Below the pieces are notes generated by a model. It made no database searches, had not been told where the DNA came from, and worked only from the letters and a program-made list of their open reading frames with translations. A stretch of 64,000 bases of DNA from an uncultured Alphaproteobacteria bacterium (GTDB taxonomy: Bacteria > Pseudomonadota > Alphaproteobacteria > Caulobacterales > Caulobacteraceae), in the NCBI GenBank assembly GCA_903822175.1, contig CAIJOB010000041.1, positions 1 through 64,000 on the forward strand, read 5' to 3'. Positions 37,630 through 47,108 of the stretch are shown piece by piece (positions within the stretch are counted from its first letter, which is position 1; each line of letters opens with the position of its first letter). Both the position numbers and the translations under genes were made by a program.

Positions 37630-38339
37630 GAGGTGGTCTTTTCTGAGGTGGGGCCCGCGTGGCGGGTTAGCATTGCGTCAGCGGCTAAGCGTTCGGCCTC
37701 GCGCTTGGAGCCGGCGACCGCGGTCATCGGCTCCAGGCCCGGCAGGCCGACCTGGATGGTGAACACAGGCTCGTGCGCCGAGCCCTCCTGCTTGATCACC
37801 CGGTAGTCGGGCAAGGGCATCCCCTGGGCCATGGCCCATTCCTGCAACATCGTCTTGGGGTCCTTGGTCGGGGCGTCGAGGTGTTCGAAAAGATCGGCCC
37901 AGAAGGCCAAGATGAAGTCACGGGCGCGCGCGAAGCCCGCGTCCAGATATAGGGCGGCGATCAGCGCCTCGCAGGCGTCGCCCAGCACCCGCTCGTTGTC
38001 CCGCGCTCCGATCTTGGTGGCGCTGGCGTCGACCCTGAGCGCATCGCGCAACCCCGCGCGGCGGGCGGCGTCGGCGCAGGCGCGGTAGTTCACCAGCTGG
38101 TTCATCAGCTTGGAGAGCCCGCCCTCGGTCGCCTGGGGCTGCAGGACCATCAGCTGTTCGGCGACAACCAGGTTCAGCACCCGGTCGCCAAGGAACTCCA
38201 GCCGTTGATAGTCGCCGATCTTCGGCGAGCCCTTGGTGACGCTGCCGTGGGTCAGCGCGCGTTCCAGAAGCTCGCGGTCGGCGAAGCTGTGACCGATGCG
38301 GCGCTCCAGTTCAGCGATCGCCGCCACACGCGTATTCAT
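37626..38339 (-). CDS. rnc: Ribonuclease III
   Basis: Double-strand-specific endoribonuclease, 237 residues. The RNase III signature is YQRLEFLGDRVLNLVVAE, the second metal-binding acid lies in ERVLGDACEALIAALYLD, and the C-terminal dsRNA-binding domain runs from LQEWAMAQGMPLPDYRV through VAGSKREAERLAADAML. It lies 16 bases after lepB and overlaps era by four bases in the lepB-rnc-era run. Confidence 0.96.
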   Translation of the reverse strand: MNTRVAAIAELERRIGHSFADRELLERALTHGSVTKGSPKIGDYQRLEFLGDRVLNLVVAEQLMVLQPQATEGGLSKLMNQLVNYRACADAARRAGLRDALRVDASATKIGARDNERVLGDACEALIAALYLDAGFARARDFILAFWADLFEHLDAPTKDPKTMLQEWAMAQGMPLPDYRVIKQEGSAHEPVFTIQVGLPGLEPMTAVAGSKREAERLAADAMLTRHAGPTSEKTTS

Positions 38340-38355
38340 TGGGGCCGCGCAGTCA

Positions 38356-39138
38356 TCACTTCAGCAGGTTGAAGAACCGATGGGGCTGGAGGTTCAGAAC
38401 CCAGGTCCACGGCTTGAAGATCGAGGCGCCCTTCGACCAGGAGAGCAGGATGATCTGCGCCTTGCCTTCCAGGTTTTCCGCCGGGACGTAGCCCACGCCG
38501 CCGGCCTCGGGGGAGACCCGGCTGTCGGAGGAGTTGTCGCGGTTGTCGCCCATCATGAAATAGTGGTGCTCCGGCACGACGAAGACGTCGGTGTTGTCGA
38601 GGTCGCCGTCAGGACCGAAGTCGTTGGTCATGTAGGTCTTCCCGCCGGGAAGCGTCTCCTGATAGCGGGTGACGTCGTGCATGAAGCCATAGCCGCTGTC
38701 CTCGCGGAACGTCCCCTTCTTCACCCGCGGCACCTGCACGCCATTCAGATAGAGCAGGCCCTGCTTCATCTGGATGCGGTCGCCGGGGATGCCGATGATG
38801 CGCTTGATGTAGTCGACGTGCGGATCGTGCGGCAGGGCGAAGACCACGATGTCGCCGCGGTGGCCGGCCTGCTCAACGACGCGGCCGGAGAACAGCGGCG
38901 GGGCGAAGGGGATCGAGTACTTCGAGTAGCCGTAAGTCCACTTAGACACGATGATGTAGTCGCCCTCGTAAAGGTTGGGCTCCATCGAGGCCGACGGGAT
39001 CGTGTAGGGCTGGAAGAACAGCACCCGCAGGAACAGCGCGATCAACAGCGCGTAGACGATCGTCTTCACGATCTCGACGAGTTCGGCCATCGCGCCGGAT
39101 TTCTGAGGCGGCGCGGAAGCCTGGGTGGTGTCGTTCAT
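38356..39138 (-). CDS. lepB: Signal peptidase I
   Basis: Membrane-anchored serine/lysine protease that removes signal peptides from exported proteins, relevant to the many secreted products in this window. One N-terminal helix (TIVYALLIALFLRVLFF) is followed by the catalytic serine at S51 in PSASMEPNL, the general-base lysine in VDYIKRIIGIPGD, and box E GDNRDNSSDSR. Length 260 is normal. It heads lepB-rnc-era. Confidence 0.96.
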   Translation of the reverse strand: MNDTTQASAPPQKSGAMAELVEIVKTIVYALLIALFLRVLFFQPYTIPSASMEPNLYEGDYIIVSKWTYGYSKYSIPFAPPLFSGRVVEQAGHRGDIVVFALPHDPHVDYIKRIIGIPGDRIQMKQGLLYLNGVQVPRVKKGTFREDSGYGFMHDVTRYQETLPGGKTYMTNDFGPDGDLDNTDVFVVPEHHYFMMGDNRDNSSDSRVSPEAGGVGYVPAENLEGKAQIILLSWSKGASIFKPWTWVLNLQPHRFFNLLK

Positions 39139-39255
39139 CTAGAGTCCTTGGGGGATAGTCCTCGCGCCCCGCTGTCGCGGAACGGGCCGTTGCTACGCGG
39201 ATGACCGCGTTGGAGCAAGGTTTGTGCCTGCGCGAACTTGTCCGGACAGGGTCTC

Positions 39256-40075
39256 TCAGGCCGCCGCCCAGATTTCCCGCGCCATGGCCATCATGAGCTT
39301 GGCCTCGGCCCAGCGGTCGGACAGTTCACGGCCTTGGGCGTCGGTGACGGCATAGTTGGGCGGCCCGAGTTCGCAGAGGAAGGTGAGGTCGGCGTCTGCC
39401 CGCGCCCTCGCCTTCCAGCTTGCGAAGCCTTCGTCCCACCAGGCGCGGAACTGCTCGACCCAAGGCTGGTGTTGCGGCGCCGTCAGCGAGACTTGCACCT
39501 GGTGCGAACCGGCGACGCGACCGTGAAAGGCCCAGCAGTTTTCGAGGATGCGGCTCATCGCCCGGCGAGACCGGCAAGGGGAATTCGTGGACCACCGGAT
39601 AGTGCGACAGGTCGCCTGTGAGCTTCAGATCCGGAAGGGCGTCGAGGACGCGGATCATGAACAGCAGGTCGTTGGTCAGGCGGCCGCGGTGGGTCTCGAC
39701 ATAGACCGGCAGCGGGGCATTGGCGGCCACCGCCTCGATGTCGGCGAGCAGGGCCACGGCGTCCTCCAGCACCGCAGTACGTTCGGTGACCTGGACGTTC
39801 AGGTGATGCGCGCCCATGGCCGCGGCGCGCTGGGCGAGCTCGGCGATTTCGTCAGCGCTGCGGGCGGCGGCCATGGCTTCCCAGGTGAGGCCGTGGGCGG
39901 GCATGAATTGAGCCACCGCCTCGGCGCGCGCGGTGCGCAGGATGTTGACGCCGGCGCCGTCGAAGCCGGCTTCCGCGATCATCTCCAGCGCCGGCGCCAT
40001 GTCGGCGTCGAGGTCGATGCCCGGCACGCCCTCCATGGCCCAGATCGCCTGGTAGACGAGCAGGCGCTGGCTCAC
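39256..40075 (-). pseudogene. Sugar phosphate isomerase/epimerase family TIM-barrel gene, frameshifted
   Basis: The N-terminal frame from ATG 40075 reads as an AP-endonuclease-2/xylose-isomerase-like TIM barrel (MIAEAGFDGAGVNIL, GAHHLNVQVTERT, LPVYVETHRGRLTNDLL, LKLTGDLSHYPVVHEFPLP). Near 39559-39575 it shifts by one base: the original frame turns into Arg-rich nonsense, while the sister frame continues sensibly (MSRILENCWAFHGRVAGSHQ and on to REIWAAA, stop at 39256). One inserted base, or a sequencing error, would explain it. Glu and His residues typical of the metal site are on both sides of the break. Confidence 0.8.
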
Positions 40076-40085
40076 GCCCGTCCGC

Positions 40086-40484
40086 TCATTCCGGCAGGGC
40101 CTCGATGATCACGAAGGCCTGAGCGTAGGGGTGGTCATCGGTGAGGCTCAGGTGGACCACCGGGCGGTGGCCCGGCGGCATGATCTCGAGCAGGCGGGCC
40201 AGGGCGCCGTTGGTCAGTTCCATAGTCGGTTGGCCGGAGCGCAGGTTGATCACGCCCATGTCCTTCCAGAAGACGCCGCGGCGCATGCCGGTGCCGAGCG
40301 CCTTGGCGCAGGCCTCCTTGGCGGCGAACCGCTTCGCGTAGGAGGCGGCGCGGTCGTTCTTGCGGTCGGAGCGGGTGCGTTCCAGCTCGGTGAAGATGCG
40401 CTGGGTGAAGCGCTCGCCGTGCCGCTCCAGAGTCTTTTCGATCCGGCGGATGTCGGAGAGGTCCGACCCCAGGCCGATGATCAA
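40086..40484 (-). CDS. acpS: Holo-[acyl-carrier-protein] synthase
   Basis: Transfers 4'-phosphopantetheine from CoA to acyl carrier protein. The 132-residue sequence has the family's [22 protein letters not shown] start and the Mg/CoA motif [18 protein letters not shown]. It begins with TTG 40484, overlapping the pdxJ stop as TTGA; no other start would keep the conserved N-terminus. It follows pyrE and pdxJ in the usual alphaproteobacterial order. Confidence 0.95.
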   Translation of the reverse strand: MIIGLGSDLSDIRRIEKTLERHGERFTQRIFTELERTRSDRKNDRAASYAKRFAAKEACAKALGTGMRRGVFWKDMGVINLRSGQPTMELTNGALARLLEIMPPGHRPVVHLSLTDDHPYAQAFVIIEALPE

Positions 40485-41239
40485 GCTGCCCTCGTCGCGC
40501 GGGCTTCATCCATCAGCGCGCGCATGCGCTGGATGGCGGGGCCGAGGCCGATGAAGATCGCCTCGCCGATCAGGAAGTGGCCGATGTTGAGCTCCATCAG
40601 CTCCGGGATCGCGGCGACAGGTTTCACCGTCTCGTAGTCGATGCCGTGGCCGGCGTGGACTTCCAGGCCCAGGCGATGGGCCTCGCTCGCGGCCGCCTTG
40701 AGGTTCTGCAGCAGGGCGGCGGCCTGCGGCAAGCGCTCGCGCACCGCCTGGCAATAGGCGCCGGTGTGCAGCTCGATCACCTGGGCGCCGACCGACTTGG
40801 CGGCGGCCACCTGAGCCAGATCGGCGTCGATGAAGCAGGAGACGCGTATTCCCGCGTCAACGAGCTTTGCCACCAACGGCGCGATGGCGTTATGCCCGCG
40901 CGCCACGTCCAGGCCGCCTTCGGTGGTCACCTCCTCGCGCCGCTCCGGCACCAGGCAGGCGGCGTGTGGCAGGTGGGCCAGCGCGATGGCCTCCATCTCG
41001 GCGGTCACGGCCATCTCGAAGTTGAGCGGGCGGCCGCGCTTGCGGCAGGTGGCGGCGAGCGCGTCGATGTCGGCGTCGGAGATATGGCGGCGGTCCTCGC
41101 GCAGGTGGGCGGTGATCCCGTCCGCGCCGGCGGCCAGCGCCATCTCGGCGGCCCGCACCGGGTCCGGATAGCCCTCCCCGCGCGCGTTCCGCACGGTCGC
41201 CACGTGGTCGATGTTGACGCCGAGACGGAGTTTGCTCAT
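40481..41239 (-). CDS. pdxJ: Pyridoxine 5'-phosphate synthase
   Basis: Last step of DXP-dependent vitamin B6 synthesis, condensing deoxyxylulose phosphate with aminoacetone phosphate. TIM barrel of 252 residues with [41 protein letters not shown], and the terminal [17 protein letters not shown] phosphate-binding loop. Its ATG overlaps the pyrE stop by four bases and its stop overlaps acpS, so the three are coupled. Confidence 0.96.
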   Translation of the reverse strand: MSKLRLGVNIDHVATVRNARGEGYPDPVRAAEMALAAGADGITAHLREDRRHISDADIDALAATCRKRGRPLNFEMAVTAEMEAIALAHLPHAACLVPERREEVTTEGGLDVARGHNAIAPLVAKLVDAGIRVSCFIDADLAQVAAAKSVGAQVIELHTGAYCQAVRERLPQAAALLQNLKAAASEAHRLGLEVHAGHGIDYETVKPVAAIPELMELNIGHFLIGEAIFIGLGPAIQRMRALMDEARATRAA

Positions 41240-41820
41240 CCGCGCAGCCTCTTGCTCCCCGGCTCCTCGGCGGGAAGGGCCGCGAGTTCGGGGGGGATTT
41301 CGTCAGGGGCGAAGGACGGCACGTCCAGCGTGGCCAGCGCGACCAGCGGATAGCCGACATCGGCGCGGCCGCCGGAGCGGTCGACGATGCAGGCGCAGCA
41401 GACCACCACGCCGCCGGCCGCCTCGATCGGCACCGTGGCCTCGCGGAACGAGCCGCCGGTGGTGATCACGTCTTCGATGACCACGACCTTGGCGCCGGGG
41501 GCGATCTTGAAGGCGCGACGCAGGCGGAACTCGCCGTCCTCGCGCTCCACATAGAGCGCCGGCACGCCCATCCAGCGAGCGGTCTCGTAGCCCGGGATGA
41601 TCGCGCCGACGGCGGGCGAGACGATGACGTCGGGCTTGCCGAACTGGGCCTCGATCTTCTCGGCCAGCGCCTTGCACAGCCGCGCCGTGCGTTCCGGAAA
41701 CTGGAAGACCAGGTTCTTCTGCAGGAACATCGGCGAGTGGCGGCCGGACGCCAGGATGAAATGGCCTTCGCGCAAAGCGCCGGCGCCACGGAATTCCTCG
41801 AGGACCTGTTCGGTGTTCAT
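41236..41820 (-). CDS. pyrE: Orotate phosphoribosyltransferase
   Basis: Pyrimidine biosynthesis enzyme forming OMP from orotate and PRPP. The 194-residue sequence has [17 protein letters not shown], the [18 protein letters not shown] strand-loop and the PRPP motif [16 protein letters not shown] 41820 is chosen; the frame runs open upstream without family resemblance. It is the first gene of the pyrE-pdxJ-acpS unit. Confidence 0.95.
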   Translation of the reverse strand: MNTEQVLEEFRGAGALREGHFILASGRHSPMFLQKNLVFQFPERTARLCKALAEKIEAQFGKPDVIVSPAVGAIIPGYETARWMGVPALYVEREDGEFRLRRAFKIAPGAKVVVIEDVITTGGSFREATVPIEAAGGVVVCCACIVDRSGGRADVGYPLVALATLDVPSFAPDEIPPELAALPAEEPGSKRLRG

Positions 41821-41914
41821 GAGGTCCCAGATAACGCGCTTTAGGGCCTCTCGAAAGAGGTCGGCTGTTGCAGGCCATGTTGCAGAAGAGCGCGGCGCAC
41901 CCTTAGGTGGCCAC

Positions 41915-42871
41915 ATGCGCAAGGTGCTCGCTCGAATGCTCATTGGGATCGCCGTCGTCGTCGCTGTCTGGATCGCCGCCGGCTGGGCGATGGTGGCGAC
42001 CGCCGGGCCATTCAAGCCGACCGGCGTCTATGTGGATATCGGCGGGCGCAAGCTGCGGCTGGTCTGCGCCGGACCGGCGGCAGGCCTGACGCCCACCGTC
42101 TGGATGGAGGCTGGAGCCTTTGGCCTGGCCGCCGACTTCGCCGCGATCCAGGAGAAGCTCACCGCCAAGGGCATCCGGTCCTGCGCCTATGACCGGGCGG
42201 GCATGGGCTGGTCCGATCCGGGGCCGAAACCCAGAGACAGCGAGGCCATCGTCGGCGACCTGGAAAAGCTGATCGCGGCGTCCGGCGAGCGCGGGCCCTT
42301 CATCCTGATGGGCCATTCGATGGCCGGGCTGCACACCCGCCTGTTCGCCGGGCGCAATCCGGACAAGGTGGCGGGCCTGGTGCTGATCGAGGCGACCACG
42401 CCGGAGCAGATCGACAGCCCGAACACCGCCAAGTTCCTGACCGCCTTCACCGGCATCAGCCGGGTGGCGGCGGTGTCGGCGAGCGTCGGCACGACGCTGC
42501 CGCTCTACTGGACCGCCGGCGACCGCATCGGCCTGCCCCCGCAAGGCAGCGCCGAGAAGCGCCACGCCTACGTTTCCGGCCGGCACGCGCGGACAGCCTA
42601 CGAGGAGGTCGAGACCTGGCCGAAGAGCGCGGCGGAGGCCCGCCTGGCGCCGCTTTACGATCCGAAGTGGCCGGTAGCAGTGATCGTCGCCGGCGGCCGA
42701 GGGCTCGGGCCGGAATGGAACGATGCGCGCCGGGTCCCAGAGCGAGCCTCGCGCGCCGGAACCTTCGAGGCGGTCGAGGGCGCCTCGCACACCTCCATCC
42801 TAGGCCGCACCTACGGAGACTCCGCCGTGCGCGGCGTCGAGTTCGTGATCGCGCATCTGCCGAATGGGTAG
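41915..42871 (+). CDS. Alpha/beta hydrolase, membrane-anchored or secreted
   Basis: A 318-residue protein with an N-terminal uncleaved-looking helix ([21 protein letters not shown]) followed by an alpha/beta-hydrolase fold. The nucleophile elbow is GHSMAG (S135); the oxyanion region is WMEAGAFGL, and a late histidine in [11 protein letters not shown] completes the expected triad. It resembles generic esterase/lipase hydrolases ([13 protein letters not shown]). Divergent from pyrE; its stop overlaps the next gene by eight bases. Confidence 0.87.
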   Translation: MRKVLARMLIGIAVVVAVWIAAGWAMVATAGPFKPTGVYVDIGGRKLRLVCAGPAAGLTPTVWMEAGAFGLAADFAAIQEKLTAKGIRSCAYDRAGMGWSDPGPKPRDSEAIVGDLEKLIAASGERGPFILMGHSMAGLHTRLFAGRNPDKVAGLVLIEATTPEQIDSPNTAKFLTAFTGISRVAAVSASVGTTLPLYWTAGDRIGLPPQGSAEKRHAYVSGRHARTAYEEVETWPKSAAEARLAPLYDPKWPVAVIVAGGRGLGPEWNDARRVPERASRAGTFEAVEGASHTSILGRTYGDSAVRGVEFVIAHLPNG

Positions 42872-44561
42872 ACGGGTCTGGGCGCAGCGGATCGGGTGGG
42901 CGGCGGCGGCAGCGATCGCGCTGGCGATCCTTGGCTTCTACCTGACGCGCCTGGGCCTGCCGGAGCCGCTGTTTCCCAGCGACGAGGCGGCCTATCTGAT
43001 CCGCGCGCTCTATCCGCCGCAGGTGGTGGACACGCTGAACCCCTACGTGGCGGCGGTGAACAACGGGGTGCATCTGAGCGTCATCCGCGCGGTCTATGGG
43101 CTGGGCGCGCCGCTGATCGTCGGCGACCGGCTGGTCAACGCGGCGGCCTATCTGGGTGGCCTGCTCCTGCTCTGGCGGGCCAGCGCCGCGAAGGCGCCGA
43201 AGGTCGAGCGCTGGGCGCTGTTGCTGCTGGCCATCGGCTTTCCCTACTACCGCTTCGCCTTCTCGAACCTGGCCGAGGGCCTGTTCGTCGGCGTCCTGGC
43301 CCTGCTCTGCGTCGCCACCGGGCGCTGGTATCGCAGCCGCCCGCTGCTGCACTCCATCCTGGCCGGCGCGCTGGGCGCGGCGCTGGTGCTGGTGAAGCCC
43401 AACGGCGTGGCGAGCCTGGCGGCGCTGGGCGTGGTCGCGGTGCTGGACGCGGCAGTCAGCGGCGGATGGCGGCGGCTGCCGGTCAGGGTGCTGCTGGCGG
43501 GCGTGGCGTTCTTCGCCGTCGGCAACCTGATCCAGTTCGCCGCCGAGGAGCCGGTGGCCCATCCCCTTACCTTCTACGTCTCCTCGACCTATGGCGCCCT
43601 GATGGCGCTCAAGCCGGGAGCGCACGAGATCCGGCAGGGGCTCATCGCCCTGGCGGCCATGACCTGCGCCTGCGCGGTGCTGGCCGGCGCGCCGGTGGCC
43701 GTCGGGTTCGTCGACCTGGTGAGCCGCTGGCGCGCGGCGCGATCTGCGCCAGAGGACGGCCGGTTCACGGCGGATGGGCGCGACCTGATCTTCCTGCTGC
43801 TCGTGCTGGCGATGGCCGCCACGGTGGCGATGGCGGCGGTGTTCGCGATGAAGATCGCCTCGACGCCCGGCGAGACCGGACGGCTCTGGGGCCGCTATTT
43901 CGAGTTCTTCGCACCCATGGTCTGGATCGCCGCCGCGCCGGCGCTCGGCCGGCCGGTCGGGCGGCGGACGGCGCTGGCCGGCGCCGGCGTGATGCTGGCC
44001 GGGCTCGCCGGGCTGATCATCTGCCTGCACACCGGCATCGTGCTGTTTCCCTGGGACGCCAGCGCGCTGACCGCCTTCTTCGCCAACGATCCGGTGCGCG
44101 CGCCCTTGGGACTGAAGACGCCCTATCAGGCGCTGGCGGCGGCGGCGGCTGTCCTGGCGGCGGGCGCCATCGCGCTTCGCCTTCGCCCTGCGCTTGCCGG
44201 GCTCTGGCTCACCCTGGCTCTGGCCTTGCTCTCAACCCAGCTCGACCATGTCTGGCAGGCCGGGCTGATCGGCCAGCGCATGGCGCTCGCCCGCGACGTG
44301 GCGAAGATCGCGCCGACTCTGCCCCGCGACGGCGAGGTGCTGCTGCTGGCGCCCGACGCCAACGATGGGCACTTGGGCTTCCTGGGGCTGGACGCGCGGC
44401 CCCGGGTGATCCTGGGCCCGGCCGGCAACGCGCCCGCCGAAGCCCTGGCTCGCGCGGCCGCGGTGGTGGTCTCCGGCGCCGACCGCCCGCCCGGCGGGCC
44501 GTGGACAAGGGTCTACCAGGGCGGCGAGCTGTCACTCTATCGCGCAGGCGTGACGCCTTGA
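42864..44561 (+). CDS. Polytopic membrane protein, GT-C glycosyltransferase-like
   Basis: A 565-residue protein with roughly ten to twelve hydrophobic helices. The first external loop after helix 1 contains an acidic pair (LPEPLFPSDEAAYLI), the feature expected near the catalytic site of GT-C enzymes using polyprenyl-phosphate sugars, and the C-terminus has a small soluble domain (PRDGEVLLLAPDANDG). Assignment to a particular GT family is not possible by eye, and a non-enzymatic membrane role is possible. ATG 42864 overlaps the hydrolase stop, indicating an operon. Confidence 0.65.
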   Translation: MGRRVWAQRIGWAAAAAIALAILGFYLTRLGLPEPLFPSDEAAYLIRALYPPQVVDTLNPYVAAVNNGVHLSVIRAVYGLGAPLIVGDRLVNAAAYLGGLLLLWRASAAKAPKVERWALLLLAIGFPYYRFAFSNLAEGLFVGVLALLCVATGRWYRSRPLLHSILAGALGAALVLVKPNGVASLAALGVVAVLDAAVSGGWRRLPVRVLLAGVAFFAVGNLIQFAAEEPVAHPLTFYVSSTYGALMALKPGAHEIRQGLIALAAMTCACAVLAGAPVAVGFVDLVSRWRAARSAPEDGRFTADGRDLIFLLLVLAMAATVAMAAVFAMKIASTPGETGRLWGRYFEFFAPMVWIAAAPALGRPVGRRTALAGAGVMLAGLAGLIICLHTGIVLFPWDASALTAFFANDPVRAPLGLKTPYQALAAAAAVLAAGAIALRLRPALAGLWLTLALALLSTQLDHVWQAGLIGQRMALARDVAKIAPTLPRDGEVLLLAPDANDGHLGFLGLDARPRVILGPAGNAPAEALARAAAVVVSGADRPPGGPWTRVYQGGELSLYRAGVTP

Positions 44562-44562
44562 G

Positions 44563-45948
44563 ATGGTCGCCGAAGCCGCCCCCACCGACCTGAACCGCAA
44601 CGCCGATCGCGCCTTCCTCGGTCACCCCAGAGGCCTCGCCTATCTGGCCTTCATGGAAGCCTTCGAGCGGTTCTCCTTCTACGGCATGCAGGCGCTGCTG
44701 GTGCTCTACATGACCAGCCAGCTGCTGCACGTGGGCCACGTGGAGCATGTGGCCGGGTTCGCGGCGTTTCGGTCGGGGCTAGAGCGCGTCTTTGGCCACA
44801 TGAGCCCGCAAGCCATGAGCTCGGAGATCTTCGGCCTCTACGCCGGCTTCTGTTCCTTCACCCCAGTATTCGGCGGGATGATCGGCGACCTCTTGCTCGG
44901 CCAGAAGCGCGCCGTCCTGCTAGGTGGGGCGATGATGGCGGCAGGACATTTCCTGATGGCCTTCGAGGCGCCGTTCCTGCTGGCGCTGGCGCTCTTGATC
45001 TGCGGCTGCGGGCTACTCAAGGGCAATATCTCAGCCCAGGTCGGCAACCTCTACCGCGGCGCGGACCGCAGGCGCACCGACGCTTTCCAGCTCTTCTACA
45101 TGGCCGCCAACGTGGGCGTGTTCACCGCGCCCCTGATCTGCGGGACGTTGGGCGAGGTCGTCGGCTGGCACTGGGGGTTCGGGGCCGCCGGCGTCGGCAT
45201 GCTGATCAGCCTGGGCATCTATCTGGCTGGCTACCGGCAGTTGCCGCCGGACACGCGTCCTGCAGCCGGCGAGCGCCGACCGGAACAGGCCAGGCTGAGC
45301 GCCAAGGATGTCCCGACCCTGGCGGCGATGGGCGTCCTGCTGGTGGTCGTGGCGCTGTTCTGGATCGCCAACGGCGACGTGCTGAACGCCTATATGATCT
45401 GGGCCAAGACCCATCTGGATCGGCAGATCGGGCCGCTGACGCTCCCGGTCACCTGGCTGCAGTCGGCCAGCGCCATCGTCGGCATCTGCATGGCCCCGGT
45501 GCTGATCGGCCTGTGGACACGCCAGGCCCGGCGCGGGCGCGAGCCCTCGGCGCTGGGCAAGATGGCCATCGGCTGCGGACTGGCGGTGGCGGCCTATGCC
45601 CTGCTGGCGCTGGGCGCGGCGGTGACGGGGCCGGACGCCCGGGTTCCGCTGGTCTGGGCTCTGGGTTTCCACCTGATCGTGCAGACCGCCTATCTGTTCG
45701 TCTATCCGATCGGCATGGCGCTGTTCAGCCGCGCGGCCCCGCCGGCGATCAATTCGCTGATGATCGGGATCTACTTCCTGTCGGTGTTCGCGGGCTCGCT
45801 GCTGGTCGGCTGGGTGGGCCAGTTCTACGAGCGGCTGAGCGCCCCGGAATACTGGCTGCTGCACTGCGCGGCGGCGGGCGTCGCGGGGCTGATTATCCTG
45901 GTGCTTTGGCGGCCGCTGAGCCGGGCGCTCATGGTGAAGCAGGTTTAA
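44563..45948 (+). CDS. POT/PTR family proton-coupled oligopeptide transporter
   Basis: A 461-residue MFS-type transporter with about twelve to fourteen helices. The POT signature is seen as MEAFERFSFYGMQALLVLYM near residue 30 (the E-x-x-E-R-F-x-x-Y-G motif for proton coupling) and as GGMIGDLLLGQKRAVLLG further on, with FQLFYMAANVGVFTAPL in helix 4-5. It starts two bases after the preceding membrane-protein stop, suggesting co-transcription. Confidence 0.92.
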   Translation: MVAEAAPTDLNRNADRAFLGHPRGLAYLAFMEAFERFSFYGMQALLVLYMTSQLLHVGHVEHVAGFAAFRSGLERVFGHMSPQAMSSEIFGLYAGFCSFTPVFGGMIGDLLLGQKRAVLLGGAMMAAGHFLMAFEAPFLLALALLICGCGLLKGNISAQVGNLYRGADRRRTDAFQLFYMAANVGVFTAPLICGTLGEVVGWHWGFGAAGVGMLISLGIYLAGYRQLPPDTRPAAGERRPEQARLSAKDVPTLAAMGVLLVVVALFWIANGDVLNAYMIWAKTHLDRQIGPLTLPVTWLQSASAIVGICMAPVLIGLWTRQARRGREPSALGKMAIGCGLAVAAYALLALGAAVTGPDARVPLVWALGFHLIVQTAYLFVYPIGMALFSRAAPPAINSLMIGIYFLSVFAGSLLVGWVGQFYERLSAPEYWLLHCAAAGVAGLIILVLWRPLSRALMVKQV

Positions 45949-46094
45949 CCACCCTCCTTAACTCCGCAGAATAAAGGCAGAGCTATACGTAGGCCCGTCG
46001 GGTTCGGATGCAGCGCGGGTTGGGCGCGCGGCGAACGGCCTCGGCGAGCGGCCGACCGAATGTTGGCCGTTGCACCCGAAGGTAAGATCGCAAC

Positions 46095-47096
46095 GTGTCA
46101 GCGAACCCCGAGCCGCAGAATGAGAGGAATGCCTTCCCGGCGGATTTGCCGGAAGGCCTGAAGCCCCGCCTGCGCCTGTTCCTCAGCGTCGACCTGGTCG
46201 GCTCCACCGCGTTCAAGCAGTCTCGGCAAGCCTGGCTGCCGGCCCTGATCAATTTCTACCGTGACTTCGACCAGATCGTTCACGGCCAATATCGTGCGTT
46301 CCGCCAGCAGACCAACAGCCACATCGCGGCGCCGGAATTCTGGAAGAGCAACGGCGATGAGGTGCTCTACACCTGCGATCTGGTGACCCGCGCCCAGGCG
46401 GTGGACGCGATCCATATCTGGCTGGCGGCGCTTTCCGCCTACCGCTGCGACCTGGCGACGCTGACCGAAGACCTGGACATCAAGTCGACGGCCTGGATCG
46501 CCATGTTCCCGGCCCCCAACGCCGAGGTGTTCTTCCGCCGGGCCGGTGTGCAGCTGCGCACCGATGGGGCCGAGGACGCCATCCTGCTGCAGGCCGAGAT
46601 GCGCGACCAATGGCACGCCGGCAATGAGCGCGGCGACATCATCCGCGACTTCGTGGGCCCCTCCATCGACACCGGTTTCAGGCTCAGCGACTGGGCGCGG
46701 CCGCGGCGGCTGATCCTGTCGGCCGACCTGGCCTTCCTGCTGACCAGCTCCTACTCGACCTCCGACGAGCCCCTGCCCCTGCACTTCTCCGGCGCGCAGA
46801 AGCTGCGCGGCGTGGTGGGCGAACAACCCTATCCGATGATCTGGCTGCCGGTCGGCGCCGGCGCCCGCGCGGACGTGCCGGACGAGGCGATCGGGCGACG
46901 TCTGGCCGACCCAGGCCTGCTGCGCTCGTTTTGCGAGGCGATCATCGAGCAGAACTACCGCGCCTTCACGCCGCTGTTCCTGGCCGACGATCCGGACGGC
47001 GACAACGACAGCGACTTCGGCTGGGCGCCGCCCTACATCATCAACCGCATCCTCGCCGACTGGCAGGCCGAGAAGCGGCGCCAGCTGGCGGCCTGA
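46095..47096 (+). CDS. Class III nucleotide-cyclase-like protein (Pycsar-cyclase-like)
   Basis: A 333-residue soluble protein. The catalytic motifs of class III adenylate/guanylate cyclases are recognisable: metal Asp33 in LFLSVDLVGSTAFK, K84 and Asp88 in EFWKSNGDEVLY, and a later GPSIDTGFRLSDWA that parallels the G-x-x-V-N-x-A-x-R-L segment, with the transition-state arginine retained and Asn replaced by Asp. These are the layout features of solitary cyclases including Pycsar PycC. The C-terminal 90 residues match nothing I know. No transmembrane or TIR effector gene is adjacent. Start GTG 46095. Confidence 0.62.
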   Translation: MSANPEPQNERNAFPADLPEGLKPRLRLFLSVDLVGSTAFKQSRQAWLPALINFYRDFDQIVHGQYRAFRQQTNSHIAAPEFWKSNGDEVLYTCDLVTRAQAVDAIHIWLAALSAYRCDLATLTEDLDIKSTAWIAMFPAPNAEVFFRRAGVQLRTDGAEDAILLQAEMRDQWHAGNERGDIIRDFVGPSIDTGFRLSDWARPRRLILSADLAFLLTSSYSTSDEPLPLHFSGAQKLRGVVGEQPYPMIWLPVGAGARADVPDEAIGRRLADPGLLRSFCEAIIEQNYRAFTPLFLADDPDGDNDSDFGWAPPYIINRILADWQAEKRRQLAA

Positions 47097-47108
47097 CGGC
47101 CTGGGAGC

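Noticed and set aside
42896..44593. A second 565-residue open frame overlapping the GT-C-like membrane protein in another frame
   Set aside because: Arg/Gly/Ala-rich translation with no helices or motifs; a GC-rich shadow of the real frame, which has clear transmembrane segments and overlaps its neighbour's stop.
45944..45965. TTAA-spacer-TTAAC resembling a CtrA box after the POT transporter gene
   Set aside because: Spacer is nine bases, not seven, and the first TTAA contains the transporter's stop codon; no second site nearby.
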